Shown here piece by piece: positions 26,420 to 34,649 of a stretch of DNA of 64,000 nt. How positions within the stretch are numbered: the first letter of the stretch is position 1; each line of letters starts with the position of its first letter. The stretch is taken from assembly GCF_036997615.1 (NCBI RefSeq), contig NZ_JAWLQA010000002.1; one strand, written 5' to 3'. The translations under genes were made by a program, and so were the position numbers. Below the pieces are notes generated by a model. The model was not told the DNA's origin, made no database searches, and worked only from the letters and a program-made list of their open reading frames with translations. The stretch comes from Brachyspira sp949287565 (GTDB lineage: Bacteria; Spirochaetota; Brachyspiria; Brachyspirales; Brachyspiraceae).

Positions 26420-27514
26420 ATGGCTAAAAAAAATATTAAACTTTATGATAATGTAAGCATTTTCTTTAATTCTGATGATGAGATTAGATTTAGAAAGGGA
26501 ATATGGAATTTTGAAGAGGCTTCTTTAGAGCTTAGTGATTTGAATGACAGCATAAAAGAAGCTTTAATATTCATAGCTAAAGAATTTTTTGATGATAAAT
26601 TGATTTCTTTTGATGATATAGTAAAGAAATTTTCTCTTAATGATAAAGACAGTAATTTTTTAAATGAGCTTATATCTTCTCTTATAGGCAATAGATTTTT
26701 AGAGTATGATGACAAAAAAAATAATATGCTTAATACAGTTTATGAGTTTATAGGAGAATATTTTTATGATATACCAGATGAAAGCAAGGTTCAGAAAAAT
26801 AAAATAATGTTCATTACTGATAATGACAGATTAAAAGAGTATGCTAAATTGACTTCTGAAGATTTGTATATGAATGTTATTATGATGAATGCTGATGATA
26901 TAAAAAAACTAGAAAAAGCAAATCTCACAGATACAACAGATGCCATTGAAAATATGGAAAAACATAAAGAATTAATAAAATTATTTGATGATATATCATG
27001 TGTTGTTGTAAGTGCCGAGAAGCCGAGATTAAATTTACTTAGAAATATTAACAGGCTTTTACTTGAAAAATCTATACCAATAGTTATATCAATATTAGAC
27101 GGACCTTTTTTGAATATTACCACAATAAAAGGCAAAGAAACCGGATGTTATGAATGCTTTGAAAATAGGGTAGTAGCTAGAAATGAAAGTTTATCAGTTT
27201 ATAATAAATTTGTGAAGCAGACTATGAATTTCAAATCAAACGGTAAAAGAACATATATAACGCCTATTTTGCAGACATTTACTTCTCTTGCATTGTATGA
27301 GGCATTTTTATTTGCTACTATAGGTAAATGCAAACTTGCAGGACGTGTTATTAATGTTTATATACCTTTATTAGAGATTCAAATTCAGGATTTACTCAGA
27401 GTACCTTTCTGTCCAGCATGCGGTAATGTAAGCAAGGCTAAATATAATGAAATGTACACTTCTTCAAAGGAGATAATAGAAAATTTTTCAAGCAAAGTTA
27501 TATTAAAGTTATAG
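26420..27514 (+). CDS. sagC: SagC-type cyclodehydratase partner (E1-like, leader-binding)
   Basis: 364 residues. The N-terminal ~95 residues look like a winged-helix RiPP recognition element. The rest is a degenerate ThiF/E1-like fold with two zinc-type cysteine pairs, C243-Y-E-C246 and C331-P-A-C334, and the connecting LARVI-like segment KLAGRVINVYIPLLEIQ. In TOMM pathways this protein binds the precursor leader and delivers it to the YcaO enzyme. Followed by a dispersed repeat, then sagD. The assignment depends on the cysteine motifs and its location between sagB- and ycaO-type genes. Confidence 0.85.
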   Translation: MAKKNIKLYDNVSIFFNSDDEIRFRKGIWNFEEASLELSDLNDSIKEALIFIAKEFFDDKLISFDDIVKKFSLNDKDSNFLNELISSLIGNRFLEYDDKKNNMLNTVYEFIGEYFYDIPDESKVQKNKIMFITDNDRLKEYAKLTSEDLYMNVIMMNADDIKKLEKANLTDTTDAIENMEKHKELIKLFDDISCVVVSAEKPRLNLLRNINRLLLEKSIPIVISILDGPFLNITTIKGKETGCYECFENRVVARNESLSVYNKFVKQTMNFKSNGKRTYITPILQTFTSLALYEAFLFATIGKCKLAGRVINVYIPLLEIQIQDLLRVPFCPACGNVSKAKYNEMYTSSKEIIENFSSKVILKL

Positions 27515-27589
27515 TAAAAAATTATAACTAAATAATATTAATTTGTGTTTAGCAATATAAATATCAAATTTAAGTTAAATATAGCCTTT

Positions 27590-27712
27590 CGCCGTAGGCG
27601 GGCTGTGCCTGCTTCTTTGTGGCAACAAAAGAAGTGGGGTATGGGGCAAAGCCCCATATATTAAAAACAAAATATAATTTTATTTTTTATGAATTATAGT
27701 TATGTAGGTATT
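27590..27712. repeat. Dispersed repeat between sagC- and sagD-type genes
   Basis: Contains TTTCGCCGTAGGCGGGC, GCCTGCTTCTTTGTGGC, AACAAAAGAAGTGGGG and GGGGCAAAGCCCC, then a worn MITE-like end (TATAGTTATGTAGGTAT). It shares modules with 10340-10794 and 38890-39100. It fills most of the 230-bp gap within the TOMM operon. Confidence 0.6.
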
Positions 27713-27744
27713 TATGAAATAATTAAGTAAAGAGATGAAAATAT

Positions 27745-29091
27745 ATGATTAAATATTATCCAAGCCATAAAAATATATTAAATAAATATAATTCTATTTG
27801 CGGACACCAAACAGGGATTATGGATTCTCTTATCATAATGCAGGCTAATTCTGTTATTGCTGAAAATATTAATACATGTACGGCAATGCTTCCTGATTAT
27901 CATAAAATATTATTAGGCGATAATGCTGAAGTGAATTATCATCTTTCAGGCTATGGTATTTATAGAGATGAGGCTATTATTAGATTATTGGGTGAAGGCA
28001 TTGAGAGATATGCATTATTTACAGCAAATTTATACTTTGAAGAAAAATTAAAATATGCTTCTTATAATCAATTAAAAGAAAAGTATCCTGATAATATAAT
28101 ACCATTTGAATATGTAAAAATATACAGTGATGAAGATTGTAATAAATTAAACAGCATAGGAATTTTAGAAAATATCACAGAAGATGATATATTATCTTGG
28201 GTACTTCTTCCTTCTTTGTTTAATAAAGAAAAAGAATATTATGTACCGGCACAGAATTTCTTTTTATCGCATATTATTAGAAGAGATAAAAAAGAAAAAA
28301 TATTTATAGGCGGATTTTCAAAGGGAAGTGCAAGTCATAAAAGTATTCCTCTTGCTTTGAAATCTGCTATAACTGAAATAATAGAATGCGACAGCTGCAT
28401 GATAAAATGGTATACGGGCAGTAAAGTTAAAGAAATTATTATTGACGATGATATTCTTAATGAAGTTATAAATAGTGTTTTAAAAGATATTGATTATAAT
28501 GTGAGAGTTTTTGATTATACAGTTGACAAAAAATTGGGATATGTATTTACTATTATGCTTGAAAATAAAAATGAAAAATCTCCTTATATTGTTGTAGGTG
28601 CTTCTTCAGGGCTTAATCCTAGAAAAGTTATATACAGAGCTTTTATGGAAGCTTTGGCTATACTTACATTAAATATTAACGGACCTTTATCAATGCCTGC
28701 TGATTATTTGGAAACTGTATCTCCAAAAAATTATCTTAATCTTGACAGCAATGTTAATTATTGGGCCTGTGCTGAAAATAAAGATAAAAATTTAAAATTC
28801 ATTAACAGCAAAGTTCAGGAGAAAATAGAATTAAAGAAATATAAAAACCTTGAAGTAAATGCTGAATCAGATTTGGAATATTTACTTAAAGGGCTTTATA
28901 ATGTGTCAAAATATGCAGTTTATTTGGATATTACGCCTTCAGAAATAGCTGATAAAGATTTGCATGTGATGCGTGTATATGTTCCGGAGCTTGTTCAAAT
29001 GTCAATGCCTGCTTTCCCTTATAGTAAGCATCCTAGAATCATTGATAATGGAGGAATTTCAAATAATGAATTTCCACACCCTTTACCTTAG
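27745..29091 (+). CDS. sagD: SagD-type YcaO cyclodehydratase (TOMM biosynthesis)
   Basis: 448 residues. YcaO domain with LGEGIERYALFTANLY (about 82-97), FSKGSASHKSIPLALKSAITEIIE (about 191-214; the E-rich ATP/Mg site) and GLNPRKVIYRAFMEALAI (about 290-307). It ends exactly in PHPLP, the proline-rich C-terminus characteristic of active TOMM YcaO proteins. It uses ATP to activate backbone amides so that Cys, Ser or Thr side chains cyclise to azolines. Overlaps the CPBP gene downstream by ~25 bp. Confidence 0.93.
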   Translation: MIKYYPSHKNILNKYNSICGHQTGIMDSLIIMQANSVIAENINTCTAMLPDYHKILLGDNAEVNYHLSGYGIYRDEAIIRLLGEGIERYALFTANLYFEEKLKYASYNQLKEKYPDNIIPFEYVKIYSDEDCNKLNSIGILENITEDDILSWVLLPSLFNKEKEYYVPAQNFFLSHIIRRDKKEKIFIGGFSKGSASHKSIPLALKSAITEIIECDSCMIKWYTGSKVKEIIIDDDILNEVINSVLKDIDYNVRVFDYTVDKKLGYVFTIMLENKNEKSPYIVVGASSGLNPRKVIYRAFMEALAILTLNINGPLSMPADYLETVSPKNYLNLDSNVNYWACAENKDKNLKFINSKVQEKIELKKYKNLEVNAESDLEYLLKGLYNVSKYAVYLDITPSEIADKDLHVMRVYVPELVQMSMPAFPYSKHPRIIDNGGISNNEFPHPLP

Positions 29092-29728
29092 TGCTTTTCT
29101 TGTACTATTGGCTATTTCTTTTCCTACTTCTTTGATTGGAATATTTTATAAATTAAATTTTGGAAGAATTAATACTATACTTCCAAATAGTTTAAGTTAT
29201 CTTTTATTTGTGATAATAGTGTTTTTTACAGGGTATATTGGAAATATTAATTATAATATTAGTATTTATTTTGTGATTTTGTCTTTTATTATGTCTTTTA
29301 TATGTATAGGCATAGAAATATTTGAGGCAATGCTCATTCATTTTTTTAAATATAGATTTTGGATAAAAAATATAGAAGTTCATGAAATAATAGAAAAAAA
29401 GAATATATTATTTGATATTATTATTATATTTATAGGGGCTTTATGCGAGGAGATTATTTTCAGACAGGTATTTTTTAATATTACCTATAATGTATTTGGC
29501 ATTAATATTTATATTGTGATTATACTTTCGGCATTTATATACTCTATTAATCATATATATTTCGGGGCAAATGCTGTATTTCAGAAATTCATTGTAGGAA
29601 TTATATATTCTTTATTATTTGTATATTCTTCTTTTAGTATAACAGCACCTGTAATTACTCATTTTTTACAGAACTTTATTTTATATTTATTATCATTTAG
29701 AATAAATAAAAGAGAGGCATTAAATTGA
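29066..29728 (+). CDS. sagE: SagE-type CPBP (CAAX) intramembrane protease / immunity protein
   Basis: About 220 residues with six or more membrane helices. The CPBP metalloprotease motifs are present: EEIIFRQ (EExxxR) and the FIYSINHIYFG segment (FxxxH type). In streptolysin-S-like clusters SagE is proposed to remove the leader and/or give self-protection. The start at 29066 is preferred over an open frame reaching back to 28973 because GGAGG (29050-29054), inside the sagD-type gene, precedes it at 11 nt; the two genes are thus coupled. Confidence 0.8.
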   Translation: MNFHTLYLSAFLVLLAISFPTSLIGIFYKLNFGRINTILPNSLSYLLFVIIVFFTGYIGNINYNISIYFVILSFIMSFICIGIEIFEAMLIHFFKYRFWIKNIEVHEIIEKKNILFDIIIIFIGALCEEIIFRQVFFNITYNVFGINIYIVIILSAFIYSINHIYFGANAVFQKFIVGIIYSLLFVYSSFSITAPVITHFLQNFILYLLSFRINKREALN

Positions 29729-30465
29729 TATTTTTAAATCTTTTACCATATATAGCCGTATCTTTTATATTGGGTATTATAATCAAGTTTTCAGAACGTA
29801 CTAATATCATCAATAATATTTGTTTTAAATTAATGAATCATAGCAGGCTTGAATATAATGAGATGTATGTTTATGTAAGTACTTATATATATTGGCTTTT
29901 GATGATTATTTTTGCTGTTATAATAAGTGTGATACAAAAACAAAATATTTTATTATATTTGTATATAGAAAGAAAATATATAATTTATATTTTTATAAAT
30001 ATTTTTGCCATTATATCTGTCTTTGAACTTATTATGAGTGTAATAAGTTTAATAAATAAAGATATAAGAGTAAATACTATATTTAATAATATATTATTAG
30101 TTCCTTCTGTGGATATGCTTTATTCTTCAAGAAGCAATCCTAAATGGACTTTAATAATGTTTGCAAGTATAATAAAATGCTTATTTTTTAATGGAGTAAT
30201 ATATTCAGCTGTAAAAATGCAGTTTAGTAATTACAATATATTTTTTACTATTTTCATAGTAAGTATGTTATTTTCATTGGAGGAAATTTTTAGAGTAAAC
30301 AGCATAAAGCAGGCATTAATATTTACTATAGCTTGTTTTGTTGTTATAACTATTAATGCTCTAACATTTGAGTATAGCGGAAGTTTGATTCCTTCCGTAT
30401 TTGCTAATATATCTTTTACGCTTTATTATTTTGGGCAATTTGAAAATATTGGCAGATATTCATAA
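29725..30465 (+). CDS. Second CPBP-like membrane protein of the TOMM cluster (SagF position)
   Basis: 246 residues, about seven membrane helices, TTG start overlapping the sagE-type stop (TTGA) with AGAGAGG upstream. FFNGVIYSAVK is in the place of the usual EExxFR motif and lacks the glutamates. LEEIFRVNS near residue 190 and SGSLIPSVFANISF near 222 resemble CPBP family pieces, so it may be a degenerate CPBP paralogue. By position it could do the unknown job of SagF in streptococci. Function unassigned. Confidence 0.6.
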   Translation: MIFLNLLPYIAVSFILGIIIKFSERTNIINNICFKLMNHSRLEYNEMYVYVSTYIYWLLMIIFAVIISVIQKQNILLYLYIERKYIIYIFINIFAIISVFELIMSVISLINKDIRVNTIFNNILLVPSVDMLYSSRSNPKWTLIMFASIIKCLFFNGVIYSAVKMQFSNYNIFFTIFIVSMLFSLEEIFRVNSIKQALIFTIACFVVITINALTFEYSGSLIPSVFANISFTLYYFGQFENIGRYS

Positions 30466-30546
30466 AATTTAATTATTGGTATTAATTTTTTTATATATTT
30501 TATATATAGAAAATTTAATATAAAAAACATCAAAAGGAGTTGTTAT

Positions 30547-30681
30547 ATGATTAAATATTCTTCTAAAGTACGAACAACATGTTCTCTAAAAAGCCAATCT
30601 GTTGTATTGACTCCTGGAGGATGTTGCTGTTCTTGTTGTTGTTCTTGCTGCGTTAACGTAACAACTACAACTAACAATTAA
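30547..30681 (+). CDS. sagA: SagA-like TOMM precursor peptide (44 aa)
   Basis: ATG at 30547, preceded by AAGGAG (30534-30539, 7-nt spacing). Leader residues 1-25 end in VVLTPGG, the same kind of PGG junction as streptolysin S (VAPGG). The core after Gly25 is CCCSCCCSCCVNVTTTTNN: eight Cys, two Ser and four Thr, all possible heterocycle sites. It follows SagB-, SagC-, SagD- and SagE-type genes and precedes an ABC exporter. I infer this is the substrate of the whole cluster; too short for standard ORF calls. Confidence 0.92.
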   Translation: MIKYSSKVRTTCSLKSQSVVLTPGGCCCSCCCSCCVNVTTTTNN

Positions 30682-30708
30682 TTTATTATAATAATAATTT
30701 ATAGTAAA

Positions 30709-30764
30709 TTAGTATGCCTGCTGTGTTAATTTTATTAATGCAGCGGGTTTATACTAAAATTTTT
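30709..30764 (+). terminator. Hairpin downstream of the sagA-like gene (terminator or attenuator)
   Basis: TTAGTAT (30709-30715) and ATACTAA (30751-30757) close a long stem that also pairs CTGCTG-like with CAGCGGG-like arms, followed by AATTTTT. It could end most transcripts after the precursor while letting some reach the transporter genes, as described for the streptococcal sag operon. Confidence 0.6.
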
Positions 30765-30769
30765 AAGTT

Positions 30770-30990
30770 TGTCAAAATTTAGATTTTTAATTTTATTATT
30801 TGTGGTGGCTTTGCCCCCACACCCCCAGTTCTTTTTGTGACCAAAAGAACCAAAAAGACTGCATTTTTAGTTATAATATAGTTTTTATATTTATTCTAAA
30901 GAAAACTTAATAATATTTTATATTATTAATAAAATAAAAATTACATTCATAAATAACTCAAAATTGACAAATAAAATTGTTTTAGTATAT
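30770..30990. repeat. Dispersed repeat between precursor and exporter genes
   Basis: Contains GTGGTGGCTTTGCCCCCACACC, CAGTTCTTTTTGTGACCAAAAGAACC and AAAAAGACTGCATTTTTAG, the inverse orientation of the 10690-10770 modules, and a worn MITE-like end near 30965-30990. Confidence 0.6.
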
Positions 30991-31016
30991 ATTATAATAA
31001 TATTGAGTTGGTTATA

Positions 31017-31709
31017 ATGGAAATATTGATTAGTGCTAGAAATATAGAAAAGAAATTTAATAATAATGTTATTTTGAAAAATGTTAATTTTGATATAAAT
31101 AAAGGTGAAATAATAGCACTTGTAGGCCCAAATGGTTCAGGCAAAACAACATTAATCAATATATTATTAGGAATATTAAAAGCTGATAAAGGCGAATTAA
31201 AAATAAATATAGATGATTATAAAAAGCATATAGGAGTTCAGCTTCAATCCACGCCGTTTTTTGAGGGCTACAGTGTAAGAGATAATATATTAATGTTTTC
31301 AGCCCTTTATGACATGAATATGAGTAATGAAGAAATAGAAGGCATTACAAAAAAATACGGATTGAATCCTAAAACTCCAGCTATAAAACTTTCAGGAGGT
31401 GAACAGAAAAAACTTGCTATAATGATAGCTACTATGCAAAATCCGGACTTACTTATATTTGATGAGCCTACTGCGAGCTTGGATCCTAGAGAAAGGTATA
31501 ATGTTAAAAATATGTTATTAGAGCTTGCTAAAAATAATAAGACTATACTTTTTACTTCTCATGATTTAGAGGAAGTTGAGGATCTTGCGAGCAAAATAGT
31601 ATTTTTATATAAAGGGGAGATATTAGAAAGCGGCAGCAAAGAGGAACTTTTAAATAAATATAATTTTGACAGTTTGGAGAAACTTTACCTGCATATTACT
31701 AATTATTAA
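31017..31709 (+). CDS. sagG: TOMM exporter ABC ATPase (SagG-type)
   Basis: About 230 residues. Walker A LVGPNGSGKTTLI (about 33-45), Q-loop GVQLQSTPFFEGYS, signature IKLSGGEQKKLAIM, Walker B LLIFDEPTASLDP and an H-loop in TSHDLEEVEDL. ATPase partner of ABC-2 permeases, energising export of the modified peptide. The ATG at 31017 is chosen over an in-frame TTG at 31008. It is cut off from the permease gene by a 330-bp repeat. Confidence 0.85.
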   Translation: MEILISARNIEKKFNNNVILKNVNFDINKGEIIALVGPNGSGKTTLINILLGILKADKGELKINIDDYKKHIGVQLQSTPFFEGYSVRDNILMFSALYDMNMSNEEIEGITKKYGLNPKTPAIKLSGGEQKKLAIMIATMQNPDLLIFDEPTASLDPRERYNVKNMLLELAKNNKTILFTSHDLEEVEDLASKIVFLYKGEILESGSKEELLNKYNFDSLEKLYLHITNY

Positions 31710-31744
31710 TATATTTTTGAAATTTTTGATTTTTTATTGTTATT

Positions 31745-31975
31745 TTGGCGAAGCCCATACCTATCATATGTGCTAACTTATTACAATACCAAGTAGGTTA
31801 AGCGTTTGTAAAAGAAGTTGGTGCATTTATTACTGGTGGACTTTATTAAATGCAGTCTTTCGCGAAGCGTATCCGAGTTTATCGAGGATATAGGTTCTTT
31901 GTGTCACGCCAAAGGCACTCCCTGCGGTCGCAAAAGAACTGGGGGTGTGGGGGCTAGTCCCCACAAATAATAAAT
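31745..31975. repeat. Dispersed repeat between exporter ATPase and permease
   Basis: Shows GCGAAGCGTATCCGAG, TCGAGGATATAGGTTCTTTGTG, GCAAAAGAACTGGGGGTGTG and GGGGGCTAGTCCCC. The cgtatccgag...tcgaggatat words also occur inverted at about 36030-36055. No open frame of interest. Confidence 0.6.
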
Positions 31976-32038
31976 TAAAAAATAAGTTTGGTAAAATTTT
32001 AACTATATATTAAAAAATTATTATAAAAAAGAATAGTT

Positions 32039-32755
32039 ATGAAAACGATATTTAAACTCACAATGAAAAAAGCTATAAGAGATCCTTTTCTTGTATTTTG
32101 GTCTATATTCTTTCCTTTGGTGATAGTTATATCATTGGGACTTTTTTTTAAAATGGAAAGCTATACCGTGCATATACTTACCGCTATGAGCTGTGTGAGT
32201 GTGCTTGCCTATTCCTTTATGACTACAAGTTTTAATGTACTTAGTCAGAGAAGAAGAGGAGTTTATAACCTTCTTAAAGTAACGCCTCTTCCTTTATACA
32301 AATATATTATAAGTTTATCATGTGCTTGGGTGATAATATCTATTATAAGCTGTTTATTTGTATTTTTGGTATGTGCTTTATTTTTTAAAGTGGAATTTTC
32401 TTTTGTTTCTATACTTTTATTTTTGCCTGTAATTATATTGGCTTCTTTGCTTTATATATTTATAAGCTTCTTTGTTTCTAGCTTGGTTAAAAATAATGAA
32501 ACTGCGAGCATATTATATAATATTATTTTAATGGCTTCTATGTTTTTGAGTGACGGATATTATTCTTTATACAATGCTCCAAATATAGTGAAAATTTTAA
32601 GCAAATTAAATATTTTCCAGTATTTTTTGAATGCCTTTAGAGGTGCTTTTTATTTTGATTTTCATGCATATTTTATTGGAATAGCTGTACTTTTAGTATG
32701 TTTAATAATTGCTTTGATTCTTGCCGTTAATACTTTCAGATATGCTGATAAATAA
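32039..32755 (+). CDS. sagH: TOMM exporter ABC-2 type permease (SagH/I-type)
   Basis: 238 residues with six membrane helices in the ABC-2 permease pattern (MKKAIRDPFLVFWSIFFPLVIVISLG at the start; SQRRRGVYNLLKVTPLP after the second helix). Streptococcal clusters have two permeases (SagH and SagI); only one is here, so it may act as a homodimer. No other permease of this type lies within 4 kb. Last gene of the cluster. Confidence 0.82.
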   Translation: MKTIFKLTMKKAIRDPFLVFWSIFFPLVIVISLGLFFKMESYTVHILTAMSCVSVLAYSFMTTSFNVLSQRRRGVYNLLKVTPLPLYKYIISLSCAWVIISIISCLFVFLVCALFFKVEFSFVSILLFLPVIILASLLYIFISFFVSSLVKNNETASILYNIILMASMFLSDGYYSLYNAPNIVKILSKLNIFQYFLNAFRGAFYFDFHAYFIGIAVLLVCLIIALILAVNTFRYADK

Positions 32756-32770
32756 TAATAGGCTTGTTTT

Positions 32771-32930
32771 TATATTTAAACAACTATATTTTGTCAAAAA
32801 TAATTTTTTAAATTTAAAATATTTGCAGGGCTTTGCCCACCACTCTGCCTGCTTACGCAGTACACCAGTTCTTTTACCGACGCTCTGCGTGCCTGCGGCA
32901 AGGTGTGAACTAAAATAATGGTATTACATA
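32771..32930. repeat. Dispersed repeat after the TOMM cluster
   Basis: Begins with a single MITE-like end (TATATTTAAACAACTATATT, 32771-32790) and TTTTGTCAA, then GCAGGGCTTTGCCCACC, ACACCAGTTCTTTTACCGACGC and TCTGCGTGCCTGCGGCAAGG. The open frame at 32721-32918 is built from repeat and is rejected. Confidence 0.6.
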
Positions 32931-33076
32931 TTTGATAGATATTTAAAAAATATTAAGCTATAGTATGTTTGCAACAAAAACTGTCATAATTTTTGATTTT
33001 TTTATATTATGCAAAATAAAAGGCTTCACTCAAAAAACTTCAAGCAAAGCCATTTAAATGAAAATATGATTGATTA

Positions 33077-33523
33077 TTATTTTTTATTGCAAACTATATC
33101 TTTATTCAATAAATCTGAAGGAAGTCCTGGATTTTTTGTAAAGTTAACTGTTACTTTAGAACTGTCAGAAGCAAATTTTAAAGTACCTTCAACTCCATTT
33201 GCTTGTCCATAATAGTCAGTAGAAAAACTATAATCAGTACCAGAACCTGTTACAGGAAAATATCCTTCATATGTAGGCTCATTAGCATTGTCGGCACTAG
33301 CGGAAATACCAACTTTACCATCTTTTACTGATAACCATAGATATCCTGTACCCAATTGCGGAACAGTAAAACTTTCAGCTGATACGTAACTATTACCGTT
33401 GAATTGTTCTATGCCTTTTGAATTTCCGTCACCAGCTCCTGTTTTGTCAGCATTTGAACAGCTTACTGATAACACTCCTACTAAAAATAGGCTTAAAAAG
33501 ATTGTTGAAATTTTTTTACTCAT
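33077..33523 (-). CDS. Hypothetical lipoprotein
   Basis: 148 residues. Type II signal peptide with lipobox LSVSC (Cys22), then a Gly/Asn/Ser-rich spacer and a beta-rich domain (NSYVSAESFTVPQLG, GTGYLWLSVKDGKVGISA). Good ribosome site (AAAGGAG). Distantly like the lipoprotein at 44042. Exported and lipid-anchored; function unknown. It is flanked by two imperfect ~40-bp direct repeats (about 32961-33003 and 33606-33649). Confidence 0.75.
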   Translation of the reverse strand: MSKKISTIFLSLFLVGVLSVSCSNADKTGAGDGNSKGIEQFNGNSYVSAESFTVPQLGTGYLWLSVKDGKVGISASADNANEPTYEGYFPVTGSGTDYSFSTDYYGQANGVEGTLKFASDSSKVTVNFTKNPGLPSDLLNKDIVCNKK

Positions 33524-34296
33524 GGTAAAACTCCTTTTTTAAATTTTTATTTTAAACATTTTCATGTTTATTTGCTCATTTAATTTTTTCTATGACTTAA
33601 TTATGCAGTATAAATGCGGCAAAAATTGTCATAATTTTTTAAGTTTTTATGTATTTAATATTTTTTATACAAAAAAACCGCCTATAACTTTAAATGTATA
33701 TTTAAATTTAAATACGAATTTAAATTTATTATTAAATTTATTATACTATATATTATTTTAAAATAAAATCAATATAATTTCATACTTTTTATTATTATAT
33801 ATAATTATTAATTTTCTATAGAAAATTGAATAAGACTAATATTATTTATCTTTTATAAAAGTTTTAATAATTTGAAATATTAGTCTATAATAAGACTATA
33901 TTTCTCCCTCCAATAGAAAGGCTTTGAAGCGTTTTGAAAATTAATCTATAAAAGAAAAATGAATAAGTTAAAGATAATACTACATAAAACAATTATTTGT
34001 TTATATATAATAAGATGCAAACTGTAATATAAAAATAGTTCGTGCTTTTGCAGCTTTGACGAAGTCGCGGCAAAAAAGTTGATAACATTTATATAAAGTG
34101 TATCAGTTGACAAACTTAAAAATTTCAGTATATGCAACATATTATATTTGTAATTAAAAAATTATAATAATTTTACATATAATTTTATCAGCTAATGTTT
34201 TGAAACAAGTATAAATTATTTTTTTAAGTTATTGACAAAATTCCATATTTATCTTACTTTAAAAAATAAATTATAATTAGTTTAGGGTTAGTATTA
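33524..34296. other. Long AT-rich intergenic region with no clear gene
   Basis: Separates divergent genes. It holds the upstream member of the ~40-bp direct repeat (33606-33649), an inverted repeat GACTAATATT (33834-33843) with AATATTAGTC (33876-33885), and an incomplete dispersed repeat (34040-34138). A TTGACA at 34232-34237 may be the -35 of the PadR gene, with a poor -10. Short open frames here look like chance or repeat. Confidence 0.5.
34040..34138. repeat. Fragment of the dispersed hairpin repeat (inverted)
   Basis: CGTGCTTTTGCAGC, GTCGCGGCAAAAAAGTTG, AAGTGTATCAGTTGACAAAC and TTAAAAATTTCAGTATATGC match, in opposite orientation, modules at 10520-10620 and 35950-36030. Confidence 0.55.
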
Positions 34297-34626
34297 ATGT
34301 ATATAGAAAGCGATATAATACGAGGTCATATAGATGCTGTTGTTCTGCATTTTTTGAAAGATAATGATTCTTACGGTTATGAACTTTCTAAATTAATTAC
34401 TGATAAAACTAATGGAGAATATGAGATTAACGGTCAGACTTTATACAGTGCTATAAGAAGACTTGAAGGAAAAAAGCTAATAGAAAGTTATTGGGGTGAT
34501 GAAAGTCAGGGCGGAAGAAGAAAATATTATAAAATTACTGAAGAAGGTAAAAAGTTTTTGCAGGAAGAAAGAGAAATATGGCTGTTTACTAAAAAGATAA
34601 TAGATAAACTTCTCGATATTGAATAG
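34297..34626 (+). CDS. PadR-family transcriptional regulator
   Basis: 109 residues, winged helix. It shows DAVVLHFLKDNDSYGYELSKLI, GQTLYSAIRRLEGKKLIESYWGD and GGRRKYYKITEEGKKFL, the standard PadR motifs. These small regulators often control the membrane-protein genes that follow them; here two such genes are immediately downstream. Confidence 0.93.
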   Translation: MYIESDIIRGHIDAVVLHFLKDNDSYGYELSKLITDKTNGEYEINGQTLYSAIRRLEGKKLIESYWGDESQGGRRKYYKITEEGKKFLQEEREIWLFTKKIIDKLLDIE

Positions 34627-34649
34627 ATATATTAGGCAGAGAAAATATT

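Noticed and set aside
28973..29065. N-terminal extension of the SagE-type protease
   Set aside because: Runs inside the sagD-type gene in another frame; the ribosome site at 29050 favours the ATG at 29066.
32721..32918. 65-codon open frame overlapping the permease end
   Set aside because: Second half is repeat sequence (HHSACLRSTPVLLPT-like translation recurs at 39001); no ribosome site.
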